This document shows positions 20,638 to 31,717 of a stretch of 64,000 bases of DNA, one piece after another (within the stretch, counting starts at the first letter, position 1; each line of letters begins with the position of its first letter). This DNA is from Xiphydria camelus (Eukaryota > Arthropoda > Insecta > Hymenoptera > Xiphydriidae). A program made the translations under genes and the position numbers. A model generated the notes under the pieces. The model made no database searches. It was not told the origin of the DNA and saw only the letters and a program-made list of their open reading frames with translations. The DNA lies in the NCBI GenBank assembly GCA_963678675.1, contig OY783192.1, positions 13,996,424-14,060,423 on the forward strand, written 5' to 3'.

Positions 20638-21930
20638 GATCTCTCTTTCTCTATGCAATATTTTTTAGCATCTTTAAGGAGGATCTCCAGTGCTCTTCGG
20701 GGTGAGGTAGAAGGGGAAAAAGAACAAAGAAATCGACGTATGTTGCCAATTTCAAATAGTAAAATTTCAAGATTTAGAAAAACTGCAATAATAAGTATAG
20801 GTGTTGAATTCTTTTTTCTTTTTGTTACTTTCAACTTAAAAAAATTAAGATAAATATTCGAAAACAATTTTATAACTTCAAACTTAATTTATTTTAAATA
20901 TGTAAAATGTGTGCAAAACGTGGTAACATAGCATTTCAACATTCGTAAGTTGATAGCAAATCGGTAGGTTAAACAGAATTCTTATCGACGGACAACGCGT
21001 TGAAGCGGTTCATGACGTCTGTTTATAACCTCAATCTCAACTTGGAAAACTGGTTAGTGAGAAAGAGCACGCTTCGTGCCAATAGCGTGTGACGTCACGT
21101 AGTGAGATGTTGCCACGTTTTTGCATATGGCGGACGAGTACATGAAAACTTTTGAATTTTTCGACAGTTTTTCCTTTATATTAAACAAACTGTAGAGTGA
21201 AAATTCTTCATAATTTAGTAAAAACAAGTTCGTTTGGTGTTGAAACTTATTTCATAATTTTCAGCATTTTTTTCGGTTCAAAATCGCAAGTTCTGTGCAT
21301 TTGAAATATGCTCCCCATAAGACTCAATGCTAATCTCGTAAGTTTTAAAAATTAATTACGAGAAAACTGTAGAGTGAAATTGTTTGATTTTTTTTCTCTT
21401 ATTAAAATGAGTTCACAAGTATTTTAAAAAATTTTCAACTACGGTTTCTGAGAAGTCATTTCTCTAACGATCCTCCTTAAATGTCTACGAAGAAAGATTT
21501 GCTGGAAGTAAAATATCTTAATTTTCATTGTTCCAATGGAGGTTTGCTAATTCGTGGTTATTTGTACAAGTTACGTAGTGATGTTTAAAATATTTTATCG
21601 CCATAATTTTTCTTCATATTTCGCGGGTATTATTGTTTTTGACAGATCTGATATTCTGCAATGTCAACTGAGTTCTGAGCAACTTGCATGTGCCGCGGTT
21701 CTCTACTTATTTATCATCGAATTTACGAAACACTGACATCGCAATGTTCAGCGTTCCGGCTCTCCATTACCGGACCTTTTAGAGAGACGAACTTCCTAGC
21801 CCTAGTTATACATAAGTATTATACGTTGTGAGGTTGCAATTTGACAACTCGTCACAAGGAGCGAAGAGCGTATGATTTCAGGAGTTTATCGCGTAATTTA
21901 TAGAACCTCAAGGAGAGACACACATTTTAA
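20638..21930. other. Unassigned stretch
   Basis: No gene recognised. TTTAAGGAGGATC near 20677 is inverted near 21466, which may mark the ends of an unrecognised ~800-bp element, but the match is short. Confidence 0.35.
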
Positions 21931-21932
21931 TA

Positions 21933-23072
21933 GGTGTACAAATAAGTTCTAGGACACTTTTGCAAAAATTCAACATTTATTTTTGAAAAAAGTAAAATGC
22001 ATTTATTCATCAAAATAATCCCCCTTACTTTCAATGACCTTCAGCCATCTTTTAGGTAATTCACGGATGCCTTCCGCAAAGAAAGTTTTATCTTGCGAGA
22101 TGAGGAAGTTATCGACCCATTTTTGGACTTCTTCAAATGTTTTGAATCGCACATCAGACAATTAGTTTTGCATTTTCCGCGAAACAAGTGAAAATCAGTT
22201 GAAGCTAAGTGTGGTGAATATGCCGAGTGTGGTACAACTTCCCATCCAAGAGCCATTAACGTATCCTTGACCGGTCAACCCACATGAGACCTGGCGTTGT
22301 CATGGAGCAGTTTTACTGGGCGTTTTCCTTTGCCAGTAAATGGACGCTTTTGGCCAATTTCTTGATTCAATCGTATTAATTGTTAATGACAGCGATCGGC
22401 AGTAACTGTCTGGCCAGGTTTCAGAAGTTCGTAATGGAGTACGCCTTTCATATCCCACCATATAAACAGTATGACTTTATTACAGTGAATATTGTGCTTT
22501 GTCGTCGATGTCGTCAGCTCGCTGGGGTCAACCCAATGATATCAGCGTTTCGTTATGAGCTTGAGTCAAAGAGTGTGGCAACCACTTTGTTCCTTTTCGA
22601 ATCTTTCTCATTGCTTCTAAGCGATAGGAAATAGTTTATTGAGTTATTCTTAGCTGTTCTGAAAGCTCTCTTCCCATCTGGCAAGAGTTTTCATCCAGCA
22701 ACGCTTGCAGTTCCTGGTCGTCCACCTTAACGGGAGTCCCGGTCGTACACGGTTACTAACATCAAAATCACCGTCTTTAAATCTCTTATACCAATACTCA
22801 CCTGTACTTTTAGATACAATGTCGTCCCCAAGAACAGAACAGATCGATTCACATGCTTTCCTAACACTTTCTCCTTGATGGAATTCATAGCGAATGCAGT
22901 GTCTAATAAAGAGCTTATCGGTCTGCATGTTTTATTCACAGAATTTAAAGGTTATATCTATGACTCCCTTATGTTTCGATACTACATAACATAATACGAT
23001 AATATGTGGGCGGTAACATTGAATTACTTTTATAACACGGAATTGAATTGTCCTAAAACTTATTTGTACACC
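21933..23072 (-). mobile_element. Mariner I, TSD TA
   Basis: GGTGTACAAATAAGTT(C/T)TAGGACA is present in inverted form at both ends; TA flanks at 21931-21932 and 23073-23074. Length (~1.14 kb) is normal to slightly short for mariner. The transposase lies on the minus strand. Confidence 0.85.
22041..22928 (-). pseudogene. Mariner I transposase, broken
   Basis: The N-terminus (22650-22928) reads IRHCIRYEFHQGESVRKACE and EYWYKRFKDGDFDVSNRVRPG, the paired helix-turn-helix part with the mariner spacer. LLHDNARSH is encoded near 22290 and YSPHLASTDFHLF, holding the last catalytic aspartate, near 22200. Frameshifts separate the three parts, and the segment between ~22380 and 22640 is hard to read. 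No function is expected. Confidence 0.8.
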
Positions 23073-23074
23073 TA

Positions 23075-23467
23075 ATAGTTTCGTTTAGTAAAGGACTAAT
23101 GCATTTTGTATTATTTGTCGCGTCCTTCCGGCGATAGTCCCCTGAAGACCCGCGATGCCAAGGAGCATACATGCCGTCCAACAACGGCGCGAAGGCAGCG
23201 AGTGCGTTTCACCAACACATTCAGGGCACAATCTATAGAATCAGGACCGGCGCCAGCAGTAGAGGATACCCCGGGAGTCTAGAATTTCCCGCAGGACTTC
23301 TCCGCCTAGAGCCAAATCTTGCAGCTCTTGATCCGCCACCTGATGCCCCCTGAGAGGCAACACTATCGATAACAACGTAGTCTGCAGGTAGGTGGAAGCA
23401 ACCATTTCTGCTGCAGCCGTATCTACGAAGCCACCAACTCGTGAGCACCCTAGATGGATGGGAGACC
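23075..23467. other. Unassigned sequence, left flank of mariner III
   Basis: GC-richer. Removing mariner III joins this to 30660-31266 at a single TA. No protein family recognised on either side or across the joint. Confidence 0.4.
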
Positions 23468-23927
23468 TACGAGGGTGTATCAAATACGTGGGTCACTCTG
23501 AAAGTTTCCAGTCTCCGCTGATAAGATGTGATGTGGAGAATCGCTCCGCATCACAAAAAGGGTGCAATCGGCCCCTTCGGACTAATGCGTGTGAATCGAC
23601 CACCGAAAGGGCCGTGCGATAAGTCGCGAGCGCGATCGCGGCGAAAATAGGAAGGAGACTGATAGTCGTGATTGGGAACTCGTCCCGAGCCCCGTAAGTC
23701 AGTCTCGCATGGGGAGTCGTCGATAGAGCCCCGTAATTCAGTCTCGTACGGGGAGTCGTCGATAGAGTCCCGTAAAGGTCAAAGCACATCTAGGCGAAGC
23801 TACCTTTTATATTTCCATTGATTCTTACGAGGTAACGCACACTTGAGCGAAGCGAACCGAAGCGCCGCACAGTGGGGCCAAAGACCGGTTTTCTTGGCCA
23901 AAATTCAAAAAGTGTATTAATCGAGGT

Positions 23928-24245
23928 GAAATTGAGTACTCGGGGGTTTTTGGGGTCGCTGATTACGAATCCAAAGTCGAAAATTCGAAAAACAATATGG
24001 CGGATTCAATATGGCGGAACGATTTCTCAAAATTTAATCGAATCTGGGTGAAATTGAGTACTCGGGGGTTTTTGGGGTCGCTGATTACGAATCCAAAGTC
24101 GAAAGTTCGAAAAACAATATGGCGGATCCAATATGGCGGAAAGGTTTCTCAAAATTTAATCGAATCTGGGTGAAATTGAGTACTCGGGGGTTTTTGGGGT
24201 CGCTGATTACGAATCCGAAGTCGAAATTTCGAAAAACATTATGGG
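23928..24245. repeat. 122-bp tandem repeat, ~2.6 units
   Basis: GAAATTGAGTACTCGGGGG starts at 23928, 24050 and 24172. Each unit continues through GGGGTCGCTGATTACGAATC and AACAATATGGCGGAT. The same unit and period occur at 56388-56690. Confidence 0.85.
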
Positions 24246-24301
24246 TCAAGTGCAGGTAAAGTTGGCAAAAATTATTTCAATGGTTCGTAGCAAATCGTGC
24301 G

Positions 24302-24365
24302 TCGAATATTATATTGTTCTATCAGCATGTTCTATGCAATGCTGATAGAACAATATAATATTCGA
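24302..24365. repeat. Perfect 27-bp hairpin, 10-nt loop
   Basis: Arms 24302-24328 and 24339-24365 are exact inverse copies (TCGAATATTATATTGTTC..). Either a tiny MITE or a structured RNA precursor. Confidence 0.8.
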
Positions 24366-24476
24366 CCCACGAAATCTAATGGTAAAAAAAACACTTTTTA
24401 TTAGAAATTATTAATTTATAAAGAACTAGGGGGCTCCGCTCGCCTGGGAGCTTCGCTCCCTAACCCCCGGAGGGGC

Positions 24477-24610
24477 AACCTCCTCCTCCTCCGCCAATCC
24501 TTTTCCACCACCATCACCTCCCTTTCCTCCTCCTCCTCCTCTTCCTCCATCAATCCTCCTCCTCATCCAGTCGTCATCTCTTTCTCCTCCTCTTTCTCCC
24601 ATAACCTCTG
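24477..24610. repeat. Imperfect CTC/CCT microsatellite
   Basis: Runs of CCTCCTCCTCC broken by CAT and TTT; on the minus strand it encodes a Gly/Arg/Glu-rich low-complexity frame that I do not treat as a gene. Confidence 0.7.
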
Positions 24611-24726
24611 TCAGTGCTTCGCGCATCCGATCCAGAGGGCACCGGGGTTTCTGTCCACGCATTTATTCGAAAACTATTTTATATAATAGAAGAATATATA
24701 ATACATAAAGTTAAACATTACTCATT

Positions 24727-25095
24727 TAGTTAGGATCAGAACTGGAATCACCTGACTCATTTCCCGAAGAATCTGAATTGGGATCACCCGAATCATTTTC
24801 CGAAGATTCATGCACTATTGGAGGCAATAACATTTCTAAAACTTCTTTATTGAATGCCTTTTTGGTTACGTTATATTTCAACAAATCTAAACTGTTAATG
24901 AGCTCGCAGTCCCGCACTTTTCCCGGAAGGGTTAATTACCGGATGGATCGAAATAAGCTATATCCCGCAATACCTGCTTTAATCGATACCGTTATATTTC
25001 GACAAATCTAAACTGTTAATGAGCTCGCAGTCCCGCACTTTACGAATAATTTCAGAATCTAACAAATTTATTAACGATGCAACGGAAACTTACTT
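24727..25095 (-). pseudogene. Unknown exon with acidic serine-rich tail, split by repeat A
   Basis: On the minus strand the frame SVASLINLLDSEIIRKVRDC, then ELINSLDLLKYNVTKKAFNK, ends in a run rich in Ser, Asp and Glu (SGDPNSDSSGNESGD). A repeat-A segment (~24960-25010) sits between duplicated ~50-base blocks starting GTGCGGGACTGCGAGCTC and interrupts the frame. I do not recognise the protein; it could be the 3' end of a gene carried by the surrounding element. Confidence 0.4.
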
Positions 25096-25099
25096 TTTT

Positions 25100-26400
25100 T
25101 TACGCAATGATATTGTATGTAAGCTTCCACAATCACACACTATAAGCAAAACTGCATGTTACGGGTCGACATTATAGTTTAATATCCAGTTTAGCAGTTA
25201 TAATGTAAAATAATCATGTTAGAACGGGTTAAAACTATGGGAGTATTTTGTTATAGAGGATTCCTCTTATGTTATGTACCTATTTCCTTTTTGTATTTTT
25301 CTAATGTTTTGTGTTTATAATTATTTATACCATTGTAATTATTATTTATAATTATTTATATAACCATATTTCAGTAAATTGATTACATTTCTTATTCGTT
25401 GTATTACCGACCCGAGGTATAACATATGGTGATCTAAGATGTTTGGATCGAGATGATACTGAGCGGTAAGAACCGATATTTACAATTCCGACTATCTTTT
25501 GTCGAAATAACATTAGTTAAAAAATAAAATTTACAAGTCTTCTTCCCACATAGTACATACAAAGGAGATATTCTGATTCGATTAGAAATCAAAGTAATTT
25601 TTGGAAATTCTTTTTAAGAAACGTCTGTAATAAATCCATGTCCAACTTCTTAGGTAGTTTAATTTAACATTGAAAAGTAGTCTGGCATATTATCATTTCA
25701 ATATATGTTGAAGGAAAGTGTAAAAAAAACGTTAATCCTCTCATTTGAACTTAACCAGCGTAAGTCGTACTTGTTGTCGACAAATTGTTAAATAAATAAT
25801 GGTCAATTTGTTTACCAATGTTAGATAAAAATAACTATAAAACTTCGCAATAATTCATTGCAGATGTTTCTTGTAAAAAATTCCCGAAAATCGCCTTCAT
25901 TTCTAAGATATCACACTAGAGAGTCCCTATTTAATCTTTAATAATTAATATTTTCAATTGGCGCAAATATGCGCAGACTTTCCTTGAACATTCTCAAAAT
26001 ACAACTCATTTAGTACCAAAATACGTTAACACTTTAGCTTGGCGGGGCTTGGAACCTAACTTTCATCCTATATATTTATAACGATATGTGACACTTTTAC
26101 TCAATATTTAACCACTTGTTGTACATATTCCGACTTTCCAATTTGCAATATGAAATTATAGAAACTTTGGGCAAAGCCTCCGTTACAAAATTAATTACTT
26201 ACTACTACTACTACTAATTATAATCTTTTTTAACAGCCACTTTCTTTGCAGTCAAAACTGACTGCGACGAGGAGCCTATAAATTATACAACTTTCGATAA
26301 GTTTAACAAAGAGTGACGCGCTTTCCCCGCCCTTTTATTTACTGCATATAATGCAGGAAACTCTAAAGTACAACTTCCAATAAACATAATTATATTTAAG
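25100..26400. other. AT-rich interior of the passenger element
   Basis: No gene, hairpin or array seen. Confidence 0.4.
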
Positions 26401-28109
26401 CAATTTTTAATTTTTGAATTTTGGCCAGCTTTTCCTGCATTTGGCCCCACTGTGCGCCGCGAGAAATATTTATCGTGGACGGAATGTAATTCGTTAACGG
26501 ATGTAAAGTTTCGTCGATCACTTCCGTTAACGATTCGAAAATCCTTTCCAAGATAGATCTCATCAACGAAATGAATTTTCTCACACGAAATAGTACCTAT
26601 CTTATGTCATAAGGCGGAAATTCGAGATTTTTTCAGACTGTGTTTAATTAGGTCGTAACACGAGGCATGATTTGGGGAGGAGGCTACAATCTAAACACAG
26701 TCTTAAAAATCCGAGGATTTCCGCCGAATGACATATACTATTTCACGGCGCTTCCTTTCCCTCCCTTTTCTACCCGGGTATCCATATATGGATATTTTCA
26801 GGTATAGCTGTTTATACCTGGTAGAGAAGGGGATAGAATTCGCCGCGCTTCGCCCAAGTGTGCTTTGCACAGCCGCGCTTCGCGTCGCTTCGCTTCGCCT
26901 AGATGTGCTTTGACCTTAATAGAGTCTCGCTTCGGAACGCGAAGAGTCGGCGAGCGAGTTCGCGCGGGCCCGAGAGCGCCGAGCCCGAAACGAACGGGAC
27001 CGATAAAAACCCGCCGCGACGAGTGGAAGAGTGACGCGTAGTCGAACGCGAAAGCATCGAGTGAGTAGTGCGAACGAGTGAGACGAGGGAGCAAACTGGA
27101 GAATCGAGTGGGAGCTTCGAAGCCGCCCCAGAGAACCGGGAGAAGCCCGGGATATCTCTTTTTCAAACGCGGTGGACGTCGAGCTGCCGGGAGAGATCGA
27201 CGGAGGAGTCGCCGACCGGGCGCACTACAAAGGGACCATTAGGGGACTGCCGAAGACGACGATAGCCGGTATGCTCCCCCTTGCCTAGCGCCCGATATTC
27301 GACTGGCTTCAGCTCCGTCGCCCTATACTCAAGGCGAATCCGCGTCCGTGCTTCGTCGCCGTAGCGTCTCCCCGGCTCCGCGTTTTCTCGTAGTGCGAGC
27401 GTTCTTCCCGCCGTAGCCGCGTCTCGTCGTGAGAGCGTTTTCTCGAGGCCGCCGTTTTCTCGTTGAACGAGCGTTTCTCGCAACAGCCGCGCCTCGTCGT
27501 GCGATCGTTTCCGTGCGGTAGCGGATTGTGCTATCGCGCATCGAATCAGCGTGGCATCGTATAGCCCGCTATCGTGGTGCATGCGGCACCAAAACCGCGC
27601 CGAGAGTCGTTCTCTCGATCGCGAACGTCGTTCGGGGACACCCGTTATGTCCCCCATTCGAATAAAGAAGCCTGTTGATTGTTAATCGTAGCAACTGTTA
27701 TTTCGCGCCCCCGTCCGCGAATTCCGTCCTTTCGTATCCCAGCCAGCGTCATTCGAACCGCCCCTCTACCAAATGCTGTGGTAGCCGGACCTGATCAAGA
27801 TCGGATCGTTTCCGATCTCCCGATTATCGTTCGTCGTCGGAGAGCTCGTTCGTCTCCCCGCGTGGTGCATTCGTCGTTGCACCTGGCGCCCATCGTTTCC
27901 TTCGTTTCGCGCGCGGCGTCATAGCCGCCTGATTGTGAGTAGCGGAGGGCACCGAGGGCCCTCACCGAAACGCTACGTCACAAAGAAGAGAAGAGCGCGG
28001 TTCTCATGGCATGATAATATAGAGTGTAGGTATAGTACACAGCAGACGCCGTGCGCAATCTCTGACTATTCTCATTCCTTACTACGCCGTTAATAAACAA
28101 GTGGACACA

Positions 28110-29672
28110 ATGGGGCTCGAACGCGAGCATTTTCGTGTCATGATATTCTACGTTTTTAAAAGTAATTTGTCAAGAGCGGAGTGTTTGCAGCGGTTGCGCA
28201 AAGCCTTTGGCGAAGAAAGCCCTTCAAAAACAACCATTAATTTTTGGTATAGCGAATTAAGCGAGGTCGTGAGAACCTGAGTGACGACGAACGAAGTGGT
28301 CGCCCTGCAACAGCGGTCACCGAAGAAATAGTGCCGCGCGCTGCAAAAATTCTTATGGAAGATCACCACATAACATACTCAGGTTCAGCAGAGCCTAGGT
28401 ATTGGATCGGTTGCAGTAGAAAAAATTTTACATGAATAGGTATTTATGTGTACACAAAATTTGTGCTCATTGGGTGCCCCACACACTTTCCGAAAGCCAA
28501 AAACAGACAAGAGTGGATTGGTGTCATTTAACCTTCACATCACAAGGTGGGGTGTATGACCACCCCATAGAGCCATTTCCACTCATACGTCGTGACTAAG
28601 GCATCAGGAAGAGATGGGAGTCTCAGTAGCTTCCTCCTTAGTTATCATCTGCACGTGAGCAGTGTCGCACTGCATTTGAAGGTTAGTATCATCTAATTCA
28701 ACCACTTTTTGAGCAAGAAGTCACACTGAGGTGCCGTCGTACCCCACCTTGTTGGTGACGATGCTAGTCTAATCTAGACTTTTTTATTCATAAATTTGTA
28801 ACTGCGAAAAATGTACACTATATTGTGATTTCTAGTACTAAGATACTTATAATTTTGAATATGAACAGTGATTGTGATGCAAGTGCCTATATGGGAACAC
28901 AACATTAGTCAATTCATATTTTATTGTTGTTTTAAGTGAACAGCTTTTATTTAATTACAATTTTAGAGACAAATTTAGTACACCTAATAAAAGTGTTTGT
29001 ACCTTTTATATGAAATAAAAGTACATTTTTCATAATTTTTTCCTTGGAGTGTCTAGAAACCCCACCTTGTTGTACACGTGAAAAAATTTCACCTTGTGGT
29101 GTGAAGGTTAATGCTCGAAAAATTCAACGGTGGCAACTCCAAACGTGTTTTTTATATCGTTACTGGCGACGAAACATGGATTTATCAATATGATCCAGAA
29201 AGCAAGCGCTAATCGTCTGTTTGGATATTCGATACGGAGGAGGCGCCGACAAAAGTCAATCGCGCGCGGAGCGTGCCACTCGAAAATCAACGCACGGTAA
29301 CAGCAGCGTGGTACACTTCAAAATGTCTATCAGAAATCTTTGCTGCTATCGAAAAAAGACGTCCAAAGACCGGCCTACGTGGTGTCCTGCTGCACCATAA
29401 CAATGCTTCATCCCACACTGCAGCAACAACGCTGGAATTTTTGGAGTCCACACTTGTCAACATTTTTACCGCTCCCGCCTTATACTTGTAGTCCGGATCT
29501 CGCCCCCTACGACTTCCATTTGTTTCCAACAATGAAGGATAAGCTACGAGGAAAAAGATTTCAGTCGCCCGAAGAAGGAGTTTCTATATTTATTGATGAA
29601 ATAAATGCATTACCGAAAGATAGCTGGAAAAACTGTTTTAAAAAATGGTTTGAGAGAATGCAAATGTGTTAA
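28110..29672 (+). pseudogene. Mariner II transposase, broken
   Basis: Starts MGLEREHFRVMIFYVFKSNL, then AECLQRLRKAFGEESPSK and TINFWY, the mariner helix-turn-helix region. A shift follows near 28265. The middle is interrupted by the MITE 28532-29107, after which the frame resumes with VTGDETWIYQYDPE-like sequence near 29160. The motif normally HDNA is HHNNA here (the aspartate is lost), and the end reads YTCSPDLAPYDFHLF..FERMQMC. With frameshifts, a lost catalytic residue and an insertion it is dead. Confidence 0.8.
28532..29107. mobile_element. piggyBac-type MITE in mariner II, TSD TTAA
   Basis: CCTTCACATCACAAGGTG at the left end and its inverse at the right end, flanked by TTAA (28528-28531, 29108-29111). 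576 bases, no frame. Interior phrases CACCTTGT and ACAAGGTG recur. Confidence 0.85.
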
Positions 29673-29902
29673 TGATGGAGACTACTTTGAAAAGAAATAA
29701 ATAGAGAATTGAATCTAGGATGTGTAATTCTTTGTAGACCAGAAACTTTCAGAGTGACTCACGTATAAACGGGACTGATTTTTTTATTATTATGGAGGGG
29801 TCCGTGACCTTGAAGAAGTTGATCTGCAAATGGTCTGTACCGTTAGGGAGAGGAGAGAATTAACCGCAATTCGCTCAAGTCCCTTTAGTATGAAAAGAAA
29901 CC

Positions 29903-30576
29903 ATGAGCGAGACAGAAGTGCACATCTCCGTGGAGCAACGGATTATAATCAAGTTTTGGCCAAGGAGGGGGTGAATCCAACCAAAATTTAGAGGCGATTA
30001 CAAGCACAGTTCGGGGACAACGCCCTGTCCAGAACCGTGTGTTTGCATGGCACAAAGAATTTTCTGGAGGACGTGAAAAGGTCGTGAACGAGAGCCATGC
30101 TCGCCGCCCAAGGACGAGTGTGACCGAAGCCAACATTGAGGCGGTCCGAAATCTCATGGTTTTCTCCACGATCAACACACGATTAATGTGCAATATTATT
30201 GTGAATTATAGATACCGCGAAATTGTCATTTCGAAGGAAAGGGAAGAAGCAATCAGTCAGAAGTGTCATTCTTTTGCATGACAACGCCAGGCCTCATGCG
30301 GCCAATGCTACGAGGCAAAAATTGGATGCATTAGGCTTGGAAATGCTGGAACATCCGCAATATAGTCTCGACTTGTCCCCTTCTGATTTCCATCTTTTTG
30401 GACCCCTCAAAGAAGCGCTTGGAGGCCAACGTTCCGACGACAACGACGCGGTGGAAGCATTTGTGCTCCAATGCCTACAAGAACATCCGAAGAGTTTCCA
30501 CGATGATGGAATAAAAAAGCTCCCAATCCGATGGGAAAAATGTATTTGTAGGATGGGAGACTACGTAAAAAAATAA
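29903..30576 (+). pseudogene. Mariner III transposase with internal deletion
   Basis: MSETEVHISVEQRIIIKFW starts the frame near 29903. After a stop and a shift, NRVFAWHKEFSGGREKV and HARRPRTSVTE follow. The region between ~30190 and 30230 lacks the first catalytic aspartate block (WIH..TGDE), so ~100 residues are deleted. The C-terminal part, VILLHDNARPHAAN..SPSDFHLF, is open to 30576, with 34 residues between the aspartate in HDN and the last aspartate, the mariner D34D spacing. Confidence 0.85.
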
Positions 30577-30659
30577 TATACCTACGTTTCTAAGCTTAAT
30601 TAAATAAAGTTAGACTTTTTTACAAAACGAATCCCTTTTATATTTGATACACCGTCGTA

Positions 30660-31266
30660 CATCCCTGTCGAAGTCACTACCAGAGTTGTCGTCCCTGTCA
30701 TAACTTCCACGGAAGGAAGTAGGATGAGGTCCTCCTGTAGCTGCCGAAACATCGAAGGGATTTTGCAAAATCTCACAGAAAGCACCTTCAGGCCCTACCG
30801 CACTACGATCCTGCTGCAGAAGTCCAGCCCCAAGATTGCCCGACTTACCAGCAAGTACCGAATTGAAATTCAAAAGGGTCAATCATCATCCAATAAGCTT
30901 TCAAGAGGCGTGAAGCGCTCTCGATATCGGCGATCGCTCAGCGCAAATTTTGATGTGAAACATCTAATGCCGCGCTACGGCGGTGAGAACGGCTATCAGC
31001 GTAGCGACATCGCTACTCCTGGCATTGCAGGCATGGCAAGACGCAAAACTCGGGAAGCATCGGCTCTCTCCGCCACGACTCGGCGGTCCCCTTTCCCCGA
31101 GCGCTAGCTTCACACTTACTACTACACGCTCACTGTATCGGTGTACGAAGCAGTACGGAGCGTTCCCTATAGGGCTCGTGCATGCCCGAGTGGTGGCGCG
31201 GCAGTAGGCAATATTCAGCGCTACAGTGGCCGTCAACAGCATTAAATACGTTACAAAGTGTGCCTT
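30660..31266. other. Unassigned sequence, right flank of mariner III
   Basis: GC-richer, continuous with 23075-23467 before mariner insertion. Open frames exist on both strands (for example 30610-30882 minus) but none is recognisable. Confidence 0.35.
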
Positions 31267-31684
31267 CCCAGGTAGCACACTGACGTTAGAATAACGTCTC
31301 AGACGTCATTTTTTGGTCAGTATAGGGTTTCAGACGTCAATTGTCGTAATATTAACATCACAGGGCCGTCATATTTACGACGTACCTTGGACGTCCAAAT
31401 TCAACGTCTTTTTGACGGAACTTTTCCGTCATTTTTAATGACGAACGAGACTTAGAAAAATTTCGGTCTCCTGCATATATGTAGGTATAGCGACTTGAAA
31501 ATTTATTTGTGAATAAATGGAAAAAAAATTGTAATTTGTTCAATTATTAAATCAATAAATTATTTCATTTCGAGTCTCCAGAGTATGTTGAGCAAGTTAT
31601 AAACTATACTGTTTATTAAAAAGCACAGATTATTAAAGTAAATGAAAGACAATCAATTAATGTAGGATGAATAAATATTCATAT

Positions 31685-31717
<33 letters not shown>

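Larger units (their letters stand above)
23870..26452. mobile_element. Passenger element with CAGTGGGGCC termini, hAT-like
   Basis: CAGTGGGGCCAAA at the left end is inverted at the right end (TTTGGCCCCACTG). GCGCCGC lies directly outside A..T-extended ends (23862-23868, 26454-26460), a 7-bp direct repeat. The termini resemble hAT, which usually makes 8-bp TSDs, so the class is uncertain. The interior holds a 122-bp tandem array, a perfect hairpin, a GGA-rich stretch and a short exon on the minus strand. Confidence 0.6.
23776..26916. mobile_element. Carrier element copy 2, TSD TAA
   Basis: AGGTCAAAGCACATCTAGGC at the left end is inverted at the right end. TAA flanks it (23773-23775, 26917-26919). 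The sequence just inside each end matches carrier copy 1 (5456-8760), including the hairpin at ~26610-26722 and GCGAAGC runs. The passenger is different: an element with CAGTGGGGCC ends. Confidence 0.8.
23520..28090. mobile_element. Possible LTR-like sequence inside mariner II
   Basis: After removing the carrier (23776-26916), ~1.4 kb of GC-rich sequence remains between the mariner II left TIR and its coding region. It has a GATAAAAACC box (27000), AATAAAG (27660), CG-rich blocks and no long frame, which would suit a solo LTR. I could not fix its ends or a TSD, so class and limits are inference. Confidence 0.35.
23487..29763 (+). mobile_element. Mariner II, inserted in mariner III and itself interrupted
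   Basis: Left end CGTGGGTCACTCTGAAAG and right end inverted CGTGAGTCACTCTGAAAG, flanked by TA (23485-23486, 29764-29765). A mariner is ~1.3 kb; the extra length is the LTR-like block (~23520-28090) and a TTAA MITE (28532-29107). Confidence 0.8.
23470..30657 (+). mobile_element. Mariner III, split near its left end by mariner II
   Basis: The right end inverted reads CGACGGTGTATCAAATATAA. The left end reads CGAGGGTGTATCAAATA, breaks at 23486 where mariner II begins, and resumes at 29764 as TATAAACGGG. TA flanks the whole (23468-23469, 30658-30659). The reconstructed left end matches the right end closely, which proves the nesting order. Confidence 0.8.

Noticed and set aside
24426..24662. Gly/Arg/Glu-rich minus-strand frame
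   Set aside because: It is the translation of a CTC/CCT microsatellite.
23862..26460. Firm hAT assignment of the CAGTGGGG element
   Set aside because: The direct repeat is 7 bp, not 8, and no hAT transposase was found; left as hAT-like.
27163..27657. 164-codon Arg-rich minus-strand frame
   Set aside because: Lies in CG-rich LTR-like sequence, low complexity, no start context or domain.
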